Source: Polaribacter sp.
GTDB taxonomy: Bacteria > Bacteroidota > Bacteroidia > Flavobacteriales > Flavobacteriaceae
Length of the DNA stretch: 64,000 nt
NCBI GenBank assembly: GCA_023254055.1
Contig: JALQYN010000065.1
Span: 20,695-84,694 of the forward strand
Reading direction: 5' to 3'
The notes below the pieces were generated by a model, which saw only the letters and a program-made list of their open reading frames with translations, was not told where the DNA came from and made no database searches. A program made the translations under genes and the position numbers. The stretch's first letter is position 1. Each line of letters begins with the position of its first letter. Shown piece by piece: positions 8,676-17,838 of this stretch.

Positions 8676-9683
8676 TTAATCTTGGTTGTTGATTGCTTCT
8701 TTAATTTTTGTTTCTAATTCTTCAGCAAGCTCTGGGTTGTCTTTTATCAATGATTTTACAGCGTCTCTTCCTTGTCCTAATTTTGTTTCACCATAACTAA
8801 ACCAAGATCCACTTTTGTTAATAATTCCTAACTCAACTCCGATATCTAGTACTTCTCCAACCTTAGAAATTCCTTGACCATACATGATATCAAACTCTGC
8901 CACTTGAAATGGTGGCGCAACTTTATTCTTCACCACTTTTACTTTTGTGCTGTTTCCAATAACACGATCTCCTTCTTTTATCTGTGTTCTTCTACGGATA
9001 TCTAAACGAACCGAAGCATAAAATTTTAATGCGTTTCCACCAGTAGTTGTTTCTGGGTTTCCGAACATTACACCTATTTTTTCTCTTAATTGATTGATAA
9101 AAATAACCGTACATTTTGTTTTACTAATTGTACCTGTTAATTTACGTAAAGCTTGAGACATCAAACGAGCGTGTAAACCCATTTTAGAATCTCCCATTTC
9201 TCCTTCAATTTCAGATTTTGGTGTCAATGCTGCAACAGAATCAATCACCACAATATCAATAGCACCAGAACTAATTAAATTATCTGCTATTTCTAATGCT
9301 TGTTCTCCATAATCTGGTTGAGAAATGATTAGGTTTTCTATATCAACCCCTAAATTTTCTGCATAAAAACGATCAAAAGCATGTTCTGCATCAATAAATG
9401 CTGCTATGCCTCCTGCCTTTTGTGCTTCTGCAATTGCATGCAAAGTTAAGGTTGTTTTACCTGAAGATTCTGGTCCGTAAATTTCAATAACTCTTCCTCT
9501 TGGGTATCCTCCTACTCCTAAGGCTAAATCCAACCCTAAAGAACCTGAAGAAATTGCTTCTACATCTTCTACCTTACTATCACCCATTTTCATTACAGCT
9601 CCTTTTCCATAAGCTTTATCCATCTTATCTAAGGTTAATTGTAATGCTTTTAATTTTGCTATTTTTTCTTTTTCTGCTGACAT
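8676..9683 (-). CDS. recA: recombinase RecA
   Basis: A 335-residue ATP-dependent strand-exchange protein that also triggers SOS self-cleavage of repressors. The Walker A motif GPESSGKTT is at residues 70-78, Walker B is in [17 protein letters not shown], and the DNA-binding loop L2 region follows [22 protein letters not shown]. The start [20 protein letters not shown] is typical of Bacteroidetes RecA. Full length, single gene unit, ended by a strong hairpin. I see no LexA-type box upstream. Confidence 0.98.
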   Translation of the reverse strand: MSAEKEKIAKLKALQLTLDKMDKAYGKGAVMKMGDSKVEDVEAISSGSLGLDLALGVGGYPRGRVIEIYGPESSGKTTLTLHAIAEAQKAGGIAAFIDAEHAFDRFYAENLGVDIENLIISQPDYGEQALEIADNLISSGAIDIVVIDSVAALTPKSEIEGEMGDSKMGLHARLMSQALRKLTGTISKTKCTVIFINQLREKIGVMFGNPETTTGGNALKFYASVRLDIRRRTQIKEGDRVIGNSTKVKVVKNKVAPPFQVAEFDIMYGQGISKVGEVLDIGVELGIINKSGSWFSYGETKLGQGRDAVKSLIKDNPELAEELETKIKEAINNQD

Positions 9684-9797
9684 ATATTTTCTGCTATAAA
9701 TTTTTTAAAATAAGAACGACTAAGTTACAAAATTCTGTTTGAGTTTTCCTAAAAAAAATAAGCTACATTTTCGTAATATTGTTGTGTCCTTTTTTAT

Positions 9798-10367
9798 ATG
9801 AAAACTCATCAACATTTTATTCTACATAAACCTTATGGTTATCTCTCTCAGTTTGTCAATAATCAAACAAAGAGAAAGAAAAAGATGTTAGGTGAATTGT
9901 ATGATTTTCCAGAAGGAACTATGGCAATTGGAAGATTAGATGTAAACTCTGAAGGCTTGTTATTGTTAACAACAGACGGAAAAGTAAGTGAACATATAAG
10001 AAGTAAAAAAGTAGCAAAAGAATATTATGTTCAAGTGGATGGAGTTATTACTCAAAAGGTAATTAATCTCCTTAAAAATGGAGTAGAAATTAGTGTTGAA
10101 GGAAAAAAATATACCACAAAACGCTGTGATGCTGTTCTTATTTCTCCTCCTAACTTTCCAAACAGAACCCAAAAAATACGTGATGAAAGACATGGACCAA
10201 CTTGTTGGATTTCAATTACAATTAATGAAGGTAAGTTTAGACAAGTTCGTAAAATGACAGCGGCAGTAGGTTTTCCTACTTTGCGTTTAATTAGAATACG
10301 AATCGGAACTATTTATTTACATGATTTAAAACTTGGTGGTGTAAAAAAGGTTGATCAATTAATGTAA
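9798..10367 (+). CDS. rluE: rRNA large-subunit pseudouridine synthase (RluE/RsuA type)
   Basis: A 189-residue RNA-modifying enzyme. The catalytic motif GRLDVNSEGLLLLT has its aspartate at residue 48, and EGKFRQVRKMTAAVGFPTLRLIR is the conserved family C-terminal motif. There is no N-terminal S4 domain, as in RluE, which modifies U2457 of 23S rRNA in E. coli. Gene name assigned by similarity; the exact target uridine here is inferred. It is monocistronic and divergent from recA. Confidence 0.85.
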   Translation: MKTHQHFILHKPYGYLSQFVNNQTKRKKKMLGELYDFPEGTMAIGRLDVNSEGLLLLTTDGKVSEHIRSKKVAKEYYVQVDGVITQKVINLLKNGVEISVEGKKYTTKRCDAVLISPPNFPNRTQKIRDERHGPTCWISITINEGKFRQVRKMTAAVGFPTLRLIRIRIGTIYLHDLKLGGVKKVDQLM

Positions 10368-10411
10368 CTTATAGCACACAAAAACAAAAAAGTTCTACTT
10401 ATTTTTATGGA

Positions 10412-10525
10412 ATGAATAACTCAAACACAACTTTATATATTGTAGCTGCAGTAATCATCTTCCATTTTTTGGTAGGTTTTGGTTATTTAATTTACAAAAT
10501 GACAAAAAAGGAAGAAAAAAAATAA
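10412..10525 (+). CDS. small single-span membrane protein (37 residues)
   Basis: A 37-residue frame reading MNNSNTTLYIVAAVIIFHFL, then VGFGYLIYKMTKKEEKK. One transmembrane helix (about residues 8-27) is followed by a lysine/glutamate-rich cytoplasmic tail. It starts 44 bp after rluE and ends 2 bp before the convergent acetyltransferase stop. This layout is normal for real small membrane proteins in flavobacteria, but there is no homologue I can name. Confidence 0.55.
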   Translation: MNNSNTTLYIVAAVIIFHFLVGFGYLIYKMTKKEEKK

Positions 10526-10527
10526 TT

Positions 10528-10968
10528 TTATTTTCTAAGCATTTCTATATGCGGAATTCCGTCTTCTAAATACTCCTCTCCTACTTTATGAAACCCGTGA
10601 GATTCGTAGAATTTTTTTAAATATACTTGAGCAGAAATTGTTATTTCTGAGGTTGAAAATTTGTCTTGAACTGCTTTAATAGAAGCTTTTATTAAATCAT
10701 GTCCATACTGATTTTCTCTTTCTTTTTTATCAACTACTACCCTACCAATACTTGCTTCTTTAAAATAATCTCCTGGTTTAAAAATACGTGTATATGCAAT
10801 AATTTTATCCTTTTTTACACCAAAAACGTGCAATGATTTTTGATCTTTATAATCTAAATCTTGATATACACAGTTTTGTTCTACTACAAAAATTTCAGAT
10901 CGTAATTGTAAAATACGATACAACTCTTCTAAAGATAATTGGTTAAACTCTTTAATAAAAAACTCCAT
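10528..10968 (-). CDS. GNAT acetyltransferase, ElaA-like
   Basis: A 146-residue protein of the ElaA branch of the GNAT superfamily. It begins FFIKEFNQLSLEELYRILQL, then LRSEIFVVEQNCVYQDLDYKD (the ElaA hallmark) and SIGRVVVDKKERENQYGHDL, and ends FYESHGFHKVGEEYLEDGIPH. ElaA proteins are acetyltransferases of unclear physiological substrate. It starts 1 bp after the rpiB stop, so it is the second gene of a two-gene unit. Confidence 0.85.
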   Translation of the reverse strand: MEFFIKEFNQLSLEELYRILQLRSEIFVVEQNCVYQDLDYKDQKSLHVFGVKKDKIIAYTRIFKPGDYFKEASIGRVVVDKKERENQYGHDLIKASIKAVQDKFSTSEITISAQVYLKKFYESHGFHKVGEEYLEDGIPHIEMLRK

Positions 10969-10969
10969 A

Positions 10970-11401
10970 TTAACAACAAGAAATTTTATCTACTCTGTTT
11001 GCATGACGACCACCTTCAAAAGCTGTATTTAAAAAAATATCTACAAAACCAAGTGCTTGTTGTAAAGAAACAAAACGTGCAGGAATGGTTAAAATATTTG
11101 CATTATTATGTTGACGTGTTAAAGCAACTAATTCATTATTCCAACATAAAGCAGCTCTTACACCTTGGTGTTTATTTGCGGTCATTTGAGCACCATTTCC
11201 ACTTCCACAAAGAATAATTCCTAATTCTGCTTTTCCTTTTTCAACAGCTTCTGCTGTTGGATGAATTGCATCAGGATAATCCATACTATCATTTGTATCT
11301 GTTCCAAAATTTAAAACGGTATAACCCGCAGCTTCTAATTTTTTTAAAATTTCAAATTTATATTCTGTACCTGCGTGATCATTCCCTATAGCAATTGTCA
11401 T
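10970..11401 (-). CDS. rpiB: ribose-5-phosphate isomerase B
   Basis: A 143-residue enzyme that interconverts ribose 5-phosphate and ribulose 5-phosphate (pentose phosphate pathway). The family motifs are present: AIGNDHAGTEYK near the N-terminus, FGTDTNDSMDYPD, and GIILCGSGNGAQMTANKH with the catalytic-site cysteine. It is full length and starts at ATG 11401. A good promoter lies immediately upstream. Confidence 0.95.
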   Translation of the reverse strand: MTIAIGNDHAGTEYKFEILKKLEAAGYTVLNFGTDTNDSMDYPDAIHPTAEAVEKGKAELGIILCGSGNGAQMTANKHQGVRAALCWNNELVALTRQHNNANILTIPARFVSLQQALGFVDIFLNTAFEGGRHANRVDKISCC

Positions 11402-11920
11402 AATATGTTGTTTTTAATGTTATTAAGTAAACAAAAATAAGTATAAAGATGGTTATCAACAGTTATTTTTTAATAGTTTTTAATAACCCTTTAAAAATAA
11501 GAGTTTTAGGTATATTATCTAAATGTTAAGAAATATTCTTATTTTTTTAAAACTTTTTTTGATTGTTGTAATAATTTTTACAATACAAGAAGATAAATAA
11601 CATTACCAATTTTTTTTTTAATTTAATAATAGCAATTTATCAACAAATTATTTACAGTTTACTTACATTTAAAATATAATAAGTAATTAATAAAATCTAT
11701 GTATAACTGTTTATTAAAATTGTTAATAAAGTAAAAAATTAATTGATTATTAAGCTTTTAAAATTATAGGAAGTTGTTAATTTAATTTAATAAGTGATAT
11801 ATTAAAAAAAATACTTAGAAAAGTATTGTATCTATTAACAGTATATCATTAACATTATTATTTTTAAAATTAATTAAAGAAGAATAGTGTAATTATATAA
11901 TATGTTGATAAGTAAAAAAA
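11402..11920. other. gene-free AT-rich gap with DnaA-box-like 9-mers (candidate oriC)
   Basis: No convincing open frame is seen in 519 bp, which consists almost entirely of A and T runs. The 9-mer TTATCAACA, one base away from the DnaA box TTATCCACA, occurs exactly on the plus strand at 11453-11461 and 11637-11645 and on the minus strand at 11903-11911; a related TTATTAACA is on the minus strand at 11721-11729. The first copy also overlaps the -33 element of the rpiB promoter. This clustering is far above chance for so G+C-poor a stretch. Two parS-like sites lie 12-14 kb away. No dnaA gene is in the window, so the origin call is tentative. Confidence 0.4.
11432..11459 (-). promoter_or_regulatory. 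promoter of rpiB-elaA
   Basis: On the minus strand, TTG (11459-11457) is followed after 17 bp by TATTTTTG (11439-11432), a perfect TAnnTTTG box, 30 bp before the rpiB ATG. Confidence 0.65.
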
Positions 11921-12091
11921 TTAAATTGTCTTGTTATCTAATTTTTTAAAATATAAAGAGTCTTTTTGAATTTTTACAGATTCTGGAGAAGTATTTATAT
12001 TTAAAGGAGCGTTTATATTTACAACAGTTATAAATATACCAGTGATAAATATCATGCTAAATAGTGCTATTATTTTATGAATTTGTTTCAT
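11921..12091 (-). CDS. small membrane-anchored protein (56 residues)
   Basis: A 56-residue frame starting MKQIHKIIALFSMIFITGIF and continuing ITVVNINAPLNINTSPESVK. One N-terminal hydrophobic helix (residues 6-26) could be a signal anchor; the remaining 30 residues are polar and would face the periplasm. No cysteine for lipidation. It lies between the candidate origin gap and the lipid kinase gene. No family recognised. It is supported mainly by its typical anchor-plus-tail composition. Confidence 0.5.
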   Translation of the reverse strand: MKQIHKIIALFSMIFITGIFITVVNINAPLNINTSPESVKIQKDSLYFKKLDNKTI

Positions 12092-12171
12092 TTTTTTAAA
12101 CTTCTTACACTATAAAGACGTATAATTTAAAAAAGTGTTACAATAAAATTAAGATTTCTTTAACTTTTTTT

Positions 12172-13086
12172 TTAAGGGATTATAAATTGAATTGCTTTTT
12201 TAAGTATTGATACAGAGATAGATCCACGATTAATTAACTCTCCATCTGCTTGAATAAAAGGTTTTTCTGATTTTAAAAAAGGAGTAATTTTAAAAGAAGT
12301 TGTTTTGTAACTTTCCACTTTTTTATGATGTACAATTTGTCCATTGTATAATTTAGGTAAGTTTAAAATCATATCAATTAAAGTTAAATTCTTTGCTATT
12401 GTTATATCTAATAAACCATCAGTACTATCAACTTCTTTTGTAAACTGCATTCCTCCTCCAGAAAATTTACAAATACCAAAAACAACCATCAAACATTTTT
12501 CTTTAAGTAGTTGATTGTTTATTTCAATAATTAATTTTGTTTTTTTATAAAACAATAAACCATACAAACCACTTAATAAATATGCTATTCCACCAAAGCT
12601 TTTTAATTTTTTTAATTTACTAGCTACATAGCCATCATATCCTATTCCAGCTACATTTGTAAAGTAAGTAATGGTATTATTTTCTGTTTCTAATCTACCA
12701 ATATCTTGTAGTATTGTTTTTTCTTTACTAATTATTGCAATAGATTTCTCTATCTTTGTACCAATGTTATAGGTTTTTACCCAATCATTTCCAGTACCAA
12801 TTGGTATTACAGCAAGTTGTATAGAGTTAGTTTCTACTAATTTTTGTTTCATAATTCCGTTAACAACATGATGTAAAGTTCCATCTCCACCAACAGAAAT
12901 TATTTTAGTAAAACCCTTTTTAATAGCATTTTCTACTAATATTTCTTCATGTTTATAGTATTCAGTAAAAGCAAATGAAAATAAAATGTTTTGTTTTTTT
13001 AATTCATCTGAAATTTTTCTCCAATTTTTTTTAGATTTTCCGTTTCCAGATGTTGGATTCACAATTAAAAACCAATTCGTTTTCAT
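12172..13086 (-). CDS. diacylglycerol/lipid kinase family protein (YegS/DgkB-like)
   Basis: A 304-residue enzyme of the DAGK catalytic-domain family. Motifs: LIVNPTSGNGKSKKNW (8-23) for nucleotide binding, SVGGDGTLHHVVNGI (64-78) with the GGDGT signature, and AVIPIGTGNDWVKTY. The C-terminal half (SGGGMQFTKEVDSTDGLLDI, then IQADGEL) is the expected beta-sandwich. It probably phosphorylates diacylglycerol or a related lipid at the membrane; actual substrate unknown. Monocistronic and divergent from rnr. Confidence 0.9.
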   Translation of the reverse strand: MKTNWFLIVNPTSGNGKSKKNWRKISDELKKQNILFSFAFTEYYKHEEILVENAIKKGFTKIISVGGDGTLHHVVNGIMKQKLVETNSIQLAVIPIGTGNDWVKTYNIGTKIEKSIAIISKEKTILQDIGRLETENNTITYFTNVAGIGYDGYVASKLKKLKSFGGIAYLLSGLYGLLFYKKTKLIIEINNQLLKEKCLMVVFGICKFSGGGMQFTKEVDSTDGLLDITIAKNLTLIDMILNLPKLYNGQIVHHKKVESYKTTSFKITPFLKSEKPFIQADGELINRGSISVSILKKAIQFIIP

Positions 13087-13203
13087 AAAAAAATAAATTA
13101 ATAAAGAAGCAAATTACAAAAATTGAATTCATAACTTTAAATTCATAATAAAACAAATTTTAATAATGTAATTTGTTCTCAATAAAAACAATAAAAAAGA
13201 CAT

Positions 13204-15477
13204 ATGTCTAAAAAGAAGAAAATTTTTAAAAAGAAAGGTAGAATCATTAAAGATTTAACCAAAAATATATTTAAAATATTAAATGAAGATGCAAATCAAT
13301 CTTATAATTATAAGCAAATAGCATCAAAAATAGGTATTTCTGATACCGATGGAAAAACTCAAATTTTAAAAAAATTAGCAGAATTAACAGCAACTAAAAA
13401 AATTAAAGAAACTGATAGAGGTAAATTTACAATCAATCAAGATAGAAAATACCATATTGGCACCTTAGATTTAACAACAAATGGTAATGGATATTTTATT
13501 TGTGATGATTTTGAAAATGATATTTTTATTCCGTCTATCAATTTAAATAAAGCACTACATAAAGACACTGTAAAAGTGTATACCTACAATAAAAGAGGAA
13601 GTAAAAAATTAGAAGCAGATGTTGTAGAAGTGTTGGAAAGAGCAAAAACAGAGTTTGTTGGTGTTTTACAATTGAATAAAAACTTTGGTTTTGTAATTCC
13701 AGATGACAATAAAATGTATGCAGATCTTTTTGTTTCGCAAAACAAAATTAATGGAGCAGAAGACGGAGATAAAGTAGTTGCTACTTTAACAGATTGGCCA
13801 TCTAACTCCAAAAATCCTTTTGGGAAAATTACACAAGTTTTAGGAAAACCTGGAGATCATAATACAGAAATGCATTCTATTTTAGTGGAATATGGTTTAC
13901 CGTATGAGTTTCCGAAAGAAGTTGAAGCAGAAGCAGAAAATTTACCAATAGAAATTACAAAAGAAGAAATTGCAAAACGTAGAGATATGCGGAACGATTT
14001 AACTTTTACAATTGATCCGAAAGATGCAAAAGATTTTGATGATGCTTTATCGTTTACTAAATTAGAAAATGGAAATTATGAAATAGGAATTCATATTGCA
14101 GACGTATCACATTATTTGCAAGAAAAAACAATTTTAGATGATGAAGCTTATGATAGAGCAACTTCGGTTTATTTAGTAGATAGAGTAGTACCTATGCTAC
14201 CCGAAATGTTATCAAACGGAGTTTGTTCTTTAAGACCTAATGAAGAAAAATTAACCTTTTCTGCAGTGTTTGAAATCAATGAAAAAGCACAAGTTATTAA
14301 AGAATGGTTTGGTAGAACAGTTACCTATTCAGATCAACGCTTTGCTTATGAAGAAGCACAATATTTAATAGAACAAAATCAAGATGAAAGAAACAAGAAA
14401 CAAGACAACTCAGAAACTGTCATTCCGAACGAGGAAAGAGGAGGAATCTCATATTTAAAATGTACAATTCCTGCGGATATTTCTATCACAGATATAGAAT
14501 ATACCGTAACAAAAGAAATTGTTGAAGCAACTTTAAAGCTAGATGAATTAGCAAAAAAAATGCGAAAAAAACGCATGCAGGCTGGTGCAATCTCTTTTGA
14601 TAGAGTAGAAGTAAAGTTTAATTTAGATGAAGAGGCAAATCCGGTTGGTGTTTTCTTTAAAGAAGCAAAAGATGCTAATAAATTAATTGAAGAATTTATG
14701 TTGTTAGCAAATAGAAAAGTAGCAGAATTTATCGGACAAGAGAAAGGAAAACCAAGTAAAAAAACTTTTATTTATCGTGTTCACGACGAGCCAAATATTG
14801 ATAAATTAAATGCTTTACAAGGTATTGTGAGTAAGTTTGGGTATTCGTTAAATACAGAAACGAAAGAAACCATTTCACAATCGTTAAATAAATTACTTTC
14901 TGATGTTCATGGGAAAGCAGAATCTAACATGGTGGAAACCTTAGCGATTAGAACCATGAGTAAAGCAGAGTACACCACACAAAATATTGGACATTATGGA
15001 TTGGCTTTTGATTACTATAGTCATTTTACATCACCTATAAGACGTTATCCGGATGTGATGACACATAGATTACTTCAATATTATTTAGATGGCGGAAAAT
15101 CACCGAAAGCGGAGATTTATGAAGAAAAATGTAAACATTCTTCTCAAATGGAAGAATTAGCCTCTAAAGCAGAAAGAGATTCTATTAAATACATGCAAGT
15201 AAAATACATGCAAGATCATAAAGACATGGAGTTTGAGGGTGTTATTTCTGGTGTAACAGAATGGGGGATTTATGTAGAAATCAAAGAAAACAAATGTGAA
15301 GGAATGGTTCGGATTAGAGATATAAAAAGTGATTATTTTATATTTGATGAAAAACAATATGCAATTATTGGTCAATCTACAAAACAAATTTATCAATTAG
15401 GAGATGACGTTGTGGTAAAAGTAAAAAAAACAGACTTAGAGCGTAAACATTTAGATTTTACTTTGATAGAAGAATAA
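13204..15477 (+). CDS. rnr: ribonuclease R, with an apparent in-frame insertion
   Basis: A 757-residue 3'-5' exoribonuclease that degrades structured RNA and takes part in RNA quality control. Order: N-terminal helix-turn-helix (about 15-75), cold-shock domains (about 80-250), RNB catalytic domain with FTIDPKDAKDFDDAL (about 268-282) and HIADVSHYL, TSPIRRYPDVMTHR near 607-620, and an S1 domain (GVISGVTEWGIYVEIKENKC) near 675-757. Between EEAQYLIE and TIPADISIT (about residues 391-420) there are some 30 extra residues not expected in the family; they are encoded by repeat-like DNA (see separate entry). The frame is kept, so the protein is probably functional. Confidence 0.95.
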   Translation: MSKKKKIFKKKGRIIKDLTKNIFKILNEDANQSYNYKQIASKIGISDTDGKTQILKKLAELTATKKIKETDRGKFTINQDRKYHIGTLDLTTNGNGYFICDDFENDIFIPSINLNKALHKDTVKVYTYNKRGSKKLEADVVEVLERAKTEFVGVLQLNKNFGFVIPDDNKMYADLFVSQNKINGAEDGDKVVATLTDWPSNSKNPFGKITQVLGKPGDHNTEMHSILVEYGLPYEFPKEVEAEAENLPIEITKEEIAKRRDMRNDLTFTIDPKDAKDFDDALSFTKLENGNYEIGIHIADVSHYLQEKTILDDEAYDRATSVYLVDRVVPMLPEMLSNGVCSLRPNEEKLTFSAVFEINEKAQVIKEWFGRTVTYSDQRFAYEEAQYLIEQNQDERNKKQDNSETVIPNEERGGISYLKCTIPADISITDIEYTVTKEIVEATLKLDELAKKMRKKRMQAGAISFDRVEVKFNLDEEANPVGVFFKEAKDANKLIEEFMLLANRKVAEFIGQEKGKPSKKTFIYRVHDEPNIDKLNALQGIVSKFGYSLNTETKETISQSLNKLLSDVHGKAESNMVETLAIRTMSKAEYTTQNIGHYGLAFDYYSHFTSPIRRYPDVMTHRLLQYYLDGGKSPKAEIYEEKCKHSSQMEELASKAERDSIKYMQVKYMQDHKDMEFEGVISGVTEWGIYVEIKENKCEGMVRIRDIKSDYFIFDEKQYAIIGQSTKQIYQLGDDVVVKVKKTDLERKHLDFTLIEE
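14374..14463 (+). repeat. repeat-like element inserted in frame in rnr
   Basis: Within rnr, 14416-14452 contains GTCATTCCGAACGAGG and GAGGAATCTCAT. I recognise this as the arm of a dispersed intergenic repeat common in flavobacterial genomes, with ATTCC (14422-14426) and GGAAT (14443-14447) as inverted arms. Translated it gives VIPNEERGGIS, flanked by polar residues (QNQDERNKKQDNS). The segment lies in a surface-loop region of the RNB domain and its length, about 90 bp, keeps frame. Exact borders are inferred from the expected family sequence, not from an alignment. Confidence 0.6.
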
Positions 15478-15537
15478 ACTATCTTGTCACAATAAAAACA
15501 AAAAAATGTCTTTATAGAGATATAAATAAGATAAAAA

Positions 15538-16215
15538 ATGAAAAAGCTATTAACTTTAGTAAGCTTGTTTACAATCTTTTCTATTTATAGTCAAGACACT
15601 ATTAAAAAAGCTGTAGGAGATTTTACAACACTTAAAGTGTACAACGGTATTGATGTTGAGTTGATAAAATCAGACAAACAAGAAATTTTTATTACAGGTG
15701 AGAAAGCACAAAAAGTCAATGTAAAAACCACAAGAGACATCTTAAAGTTATATTTACCTTTTCCGGAATCCCTAGCAAACGGTAAAGTAAAAATTGTTGT
15801 TTATTACTCTAAAGATATTGATATTATAGATGCTAATGAAGGCGCTTCTATTACAGCAAAAGAGTTTAAACAACAAAAAGTAGAGATAAAAACACAAGAA
15901 ATGGCTTTTATTAATATGGTTCTAGAGGTTCAATACTTAACAATTAAGGCCGTTACAGGAGGAGCTATTAAATTAACAGGAAGCACAAAAAACCAAACCA
16001 TAGAAGTTAATAATAGTGGTGTGTATCGTGGTTATAACTTAAAAGTTGAAAACACAACCTATATTAGAGCGGCTCTTGGGGGAAAAGGAGAAGTAAACTC
16101 TGGAGAAACACTAGATGCAAAAGTTAGTTTTGGCGGAACTATTTTTTATAAAGGAACCCCAGAAGTATTAAAAACAAAAAAAGTTCTTGGCGGAACCATT
16201 GAAGCAAAGAATTAA
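15538..16215 (+). CDS. exported GIN-domain (DUF2807) protein
   Basis: A 225-residue protein with a signal peptide (MKKLLTLVSLFTIFSIYS, cleaved near QD). The rest matches the putative auto-transporter adhesin head GIN domain: AVGDFTTLKVYNGIDVELIK, then the repeating short beta strands GASITAKEFKQQKVEIKTQE and GGKGEVNSGETLDAKVSFGG. The domain forms a beta-helix-like fold outside the inner membrane. Its role is unknown; related proteins in Bacteroidetes are surface or periplasmic. It follows rnr by 60 bp and may be transcribed independently. Confidence 0.8.
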   Translation: MKKLLTLVSLFTIFSIYSQDTIKKAVGDFTTLKVYNGIDVELIKSDKQEIFITGEKAQKVNVKTTRDILKLYLPFPESLANGKVKIVVYYSKDIDIIDANEGASITAKEFKQQKVEIKTQEMAFINMVLEVQYLTIKAVTGGAIKLTGSTKNQTIEVNNSGVYRGYNLKVENTTYIRAALGGKGEVNSGETLDAKVSFGGTIFYKGTPEVLKTKKVLGGTIEAKN

Positions 16216-16229
16216 TAAAAAGCTTTTTG

Positions 16230-16237
16230 TATCTTTG
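16230..16237 (+). promoter_or_regulatory. -7 box of tatA
   Basis: TATCTTTG, matching TAnnTTTG, 17 bp before the tatA ATG. No convincing -33 TTG at the standard distance. Confidence 0.5.
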
Positions 16238-16254
16238 TTACAAAATTAGAAACA

Positions 16255-16440
16255 ATGAATTTAAATAATATGATTTTGTTTATAGGAATGCCACAAGTAG
16301 TAATAATTATTGTGGTTGTTTTATTGCTTTTTGGAGGTAGAAAAATTCCTGAATTAATGAAAGGCTTAGGTAGCGGAATTAAAGAATTTAAAAACGCAGC
16401 CAAAGAAGAAGATAAAGATAAAATAGACGAAAAAAAGTAG
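16255..16440 (+). CDS. tatA: twin-arginine translocase subunit TatA/TatE
   Basis: A 61-residue membrane protein of the Tat system, which exports folded proteins with twin-arginine signals. It has one helix ([20 protein letters not shown]), the FGGRKIPEL hinge typical of TatA, an amphipathic helix ([14 protein letters not shown]) and a charged tail ([12 protein letters not shown]). Length fits TatA/E; TatB is excluded because it is longer. No tatC is nearby. A strong bidirectional hairpin follows the stop. Confidence 0.93.
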   Translation: MNLNNMILFIGMPQVVIIIVVVLLLFGGRKIPELMKGLGSGIKEFKNAAKEEDKDKIDEKK

Positions 16441-16458
16441 TTTATAAAAACACATAAA

Positions 16459-16490
16459 AAAACCGAAGACAGTATCTTCGGTTTTTTTTA
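16459..16490. terminator. bidirectional rho-independent terminator after tatA
   Basis: AAACCGAAGA pairs with TCTTCGGTTT around a short loop and is bordered by A and T runs on both sides, so it can stop both tatA (plus) and the YbjQ gene (minus). Confidence 0.85.
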
Positions 16491-16505
16491 TTTTATAAAG
16501 TTATC

Positions 16506-16823
16506 TTAAAACTTTACGGCGGTTCCAGAAGCTGTTACCATTAACATGCCGCCAGAAGAACCAACTGTTTCATAATCTAAATCTACACCAATAACGGCAT
16601 CAGCCCCTAGGCGCATTGCCTGATCTTCCATTTCTTTTAAAGCAATATCCTTTGCTTCACGCAACACTTTTTCGTACGAACCAGACCTACCACCAACAAT
16701 ATCTCTAATTCCAGCAAATATATCCTTAAATAAATTTGCACCAATTATTGTTTCGCCAGTAACAATTCCTAGGTATTGTTTTATTTCGTGGGTATCTAAT
16801 GTATTTGTTGTCGTTACAATCAT
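16506..16823 (-). CDS. YbjQ family (UPF0145) protein
   Basis: A 105-residue protein matching the YbjQ/heavy-metal-binding-like family: [43 protein letters not shown] and the C-terminal [19 protein letters not shown]. The fold is a small pentameric alpha/beta domain; function is not established. Its ATG overlaps the stop of the SPFH gene by 4 bp (ATGA), so translation is coupled to it. Confidence 0.85.
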   Translation of the reverse strand: MIVTTTNTLDTHEIKQYLGIVTGETIIGANLFKDIFAGIRDIVGGRSGSYEKVLREAKDIALKEMEDQAMRLGADAVIGVDLDYETVGSSGGMLMVTASGTAVKF

Positions 16824-17737
16824 GAATCTTTTTTTCTTGTTGTTGAACTTTCGTTTATTTTATTTGCCGCAACCAAACTTGTTACCATATCGTTTAACAT
16901 AGTACTAGCTGCATTAGGGTTGTTTGGTAATAATATTAAATTACTATTTGTATCAGCACCAATAGACTGTAAGGTATCATAATGTTGAGTTATTACAATT
17001 AAGGCAGAAGCCTCTTGGGAATTGATACCCGCTTTGTTTAATACATCGACAGACTCTTCTAAACCACGAGCAATTTCTCTTCGTTGATCTGCAATACCCT
17101 TACCTTGCAAACGCTTGCTTTCTGCTTCTGCTTTTGCACGTTCTACGATTAAAATACGTTGTGCATCTCCTTCATATTGTGCAGCTGTTTTTTCTCTATC
17201 TGCCGCATTAATTCTATTCATTGCTGCTTTTACTTGAGAATCAGGGTCAATATCGGTTACCAAGGTTTTTATAATATCGTATCCGTAGTTTAACATTGCG
17301 TCGTTTAATTCTGTTTTTACGGCAATTGCAATATCATCTTTTTTAACAAAGACATCATCTAGTTTCATTTTTGGCACTTCGGCACGAACCACATCAAATA
17401 CATAAGAAGTAATTTGATCGTGAGGATAATCTAACTTATAAAAAGCATCATACACTTTGTCTTTAATCACCATAAACTGTACAGATACTTTTAATTTTAC
17501 AAATACATCATCTAGTGTTTTTGTTTCAATTATTACATCTAATTGTTGAATTTTCAAACTCAATCTCCCAGCAATCCTATCAATAACAGGAATTTTTATT
17601 TGCAGACCCGATTGACGAATACTTTGAAACCTTCCAAAGCGCTCAATAATTGCAGAAGTTTGTTGTTTAACAGTAAAAAAAGAGGCAAATATTAATAATA
17701 AGCCTAAAACGATGAGTATCATGTAAGTTGGATTCAT
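16820..17737 (-). CDS. SPFH/stomatin-like membrane protein
   Basis: A 305-residue protein with one N-terminal helix (residues 3-22) and an SPFH/Band 7 domain: [20 protein letters not shown], then [20 protein letters not shown] and [21 protein letters not shown] helical, charged coiled region ([20 protein letters not shown], then [15 protein letters not shown]) follows. This is the slipin/paraslipin layout; such proteins form membrane-bound oligomers that organise lipid domains or help proteases. Overlap with the YbjQ gene suggests they work together. Confidence 0.88.
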   Translation of the reverse strand: MNPTYMILIVLGLLLIFASFFTVKQQTSAIIERFGRFQSIRQSGLQIKIPVIDRIAGRLSLKIQQLDVIIETKTLDDVFVKLKVSVQFMVIKDKVYDAFYKLDYPHDQITSYVFDVVRAEVPKMKLDDVFVKKDDIAIAVKTELNDAMLNYGYDIIKTLVTDIDPDSQVKAAMNRINAADREKTAAQYEGDAQRILIVERAKAEAESKRLQGKGIADQRREIARGLEESVDVLNKAGINSQEASALIVITQHYDTLQSIGADTNSNLILLPNNPNAASTMLNDMVTSLVAANKINESSTTRKKDS

Positions 17738-17756
17738 AAGAGATTATTTAATTTTA

Positions 17757-17800
17757 TTAAAGATACAATGTTTCCGTTTTAAAATCAAAACATTGTACTT
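17757..17800 (-). terminator. inverted repeat after DUF481 gene, possibly a terminator and promoter region
   Basis: TACAATGTTT (17764-17773) pairs with AAACATTGTA (17788-17797) with a 14-base loop. On the minus strand it ends in TCTTTAATAAAA; the first part, TATCTTTA, could also act as -7 box of the SPFH gene. Terminator role likely but without a strong T tract. Confidence 0.4.
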
Positions 17801-17838
17801 ATATGTAGTAAATACTAAGAAAATGTTACAAACTGTTA

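Noticed and set aside
9500..9742. plus-strand leucine-rich frame opposite recA
   Set aside because: Antisense shadow of recA; composition is a by-product of the recA codons and there is no ribosome-binding site.
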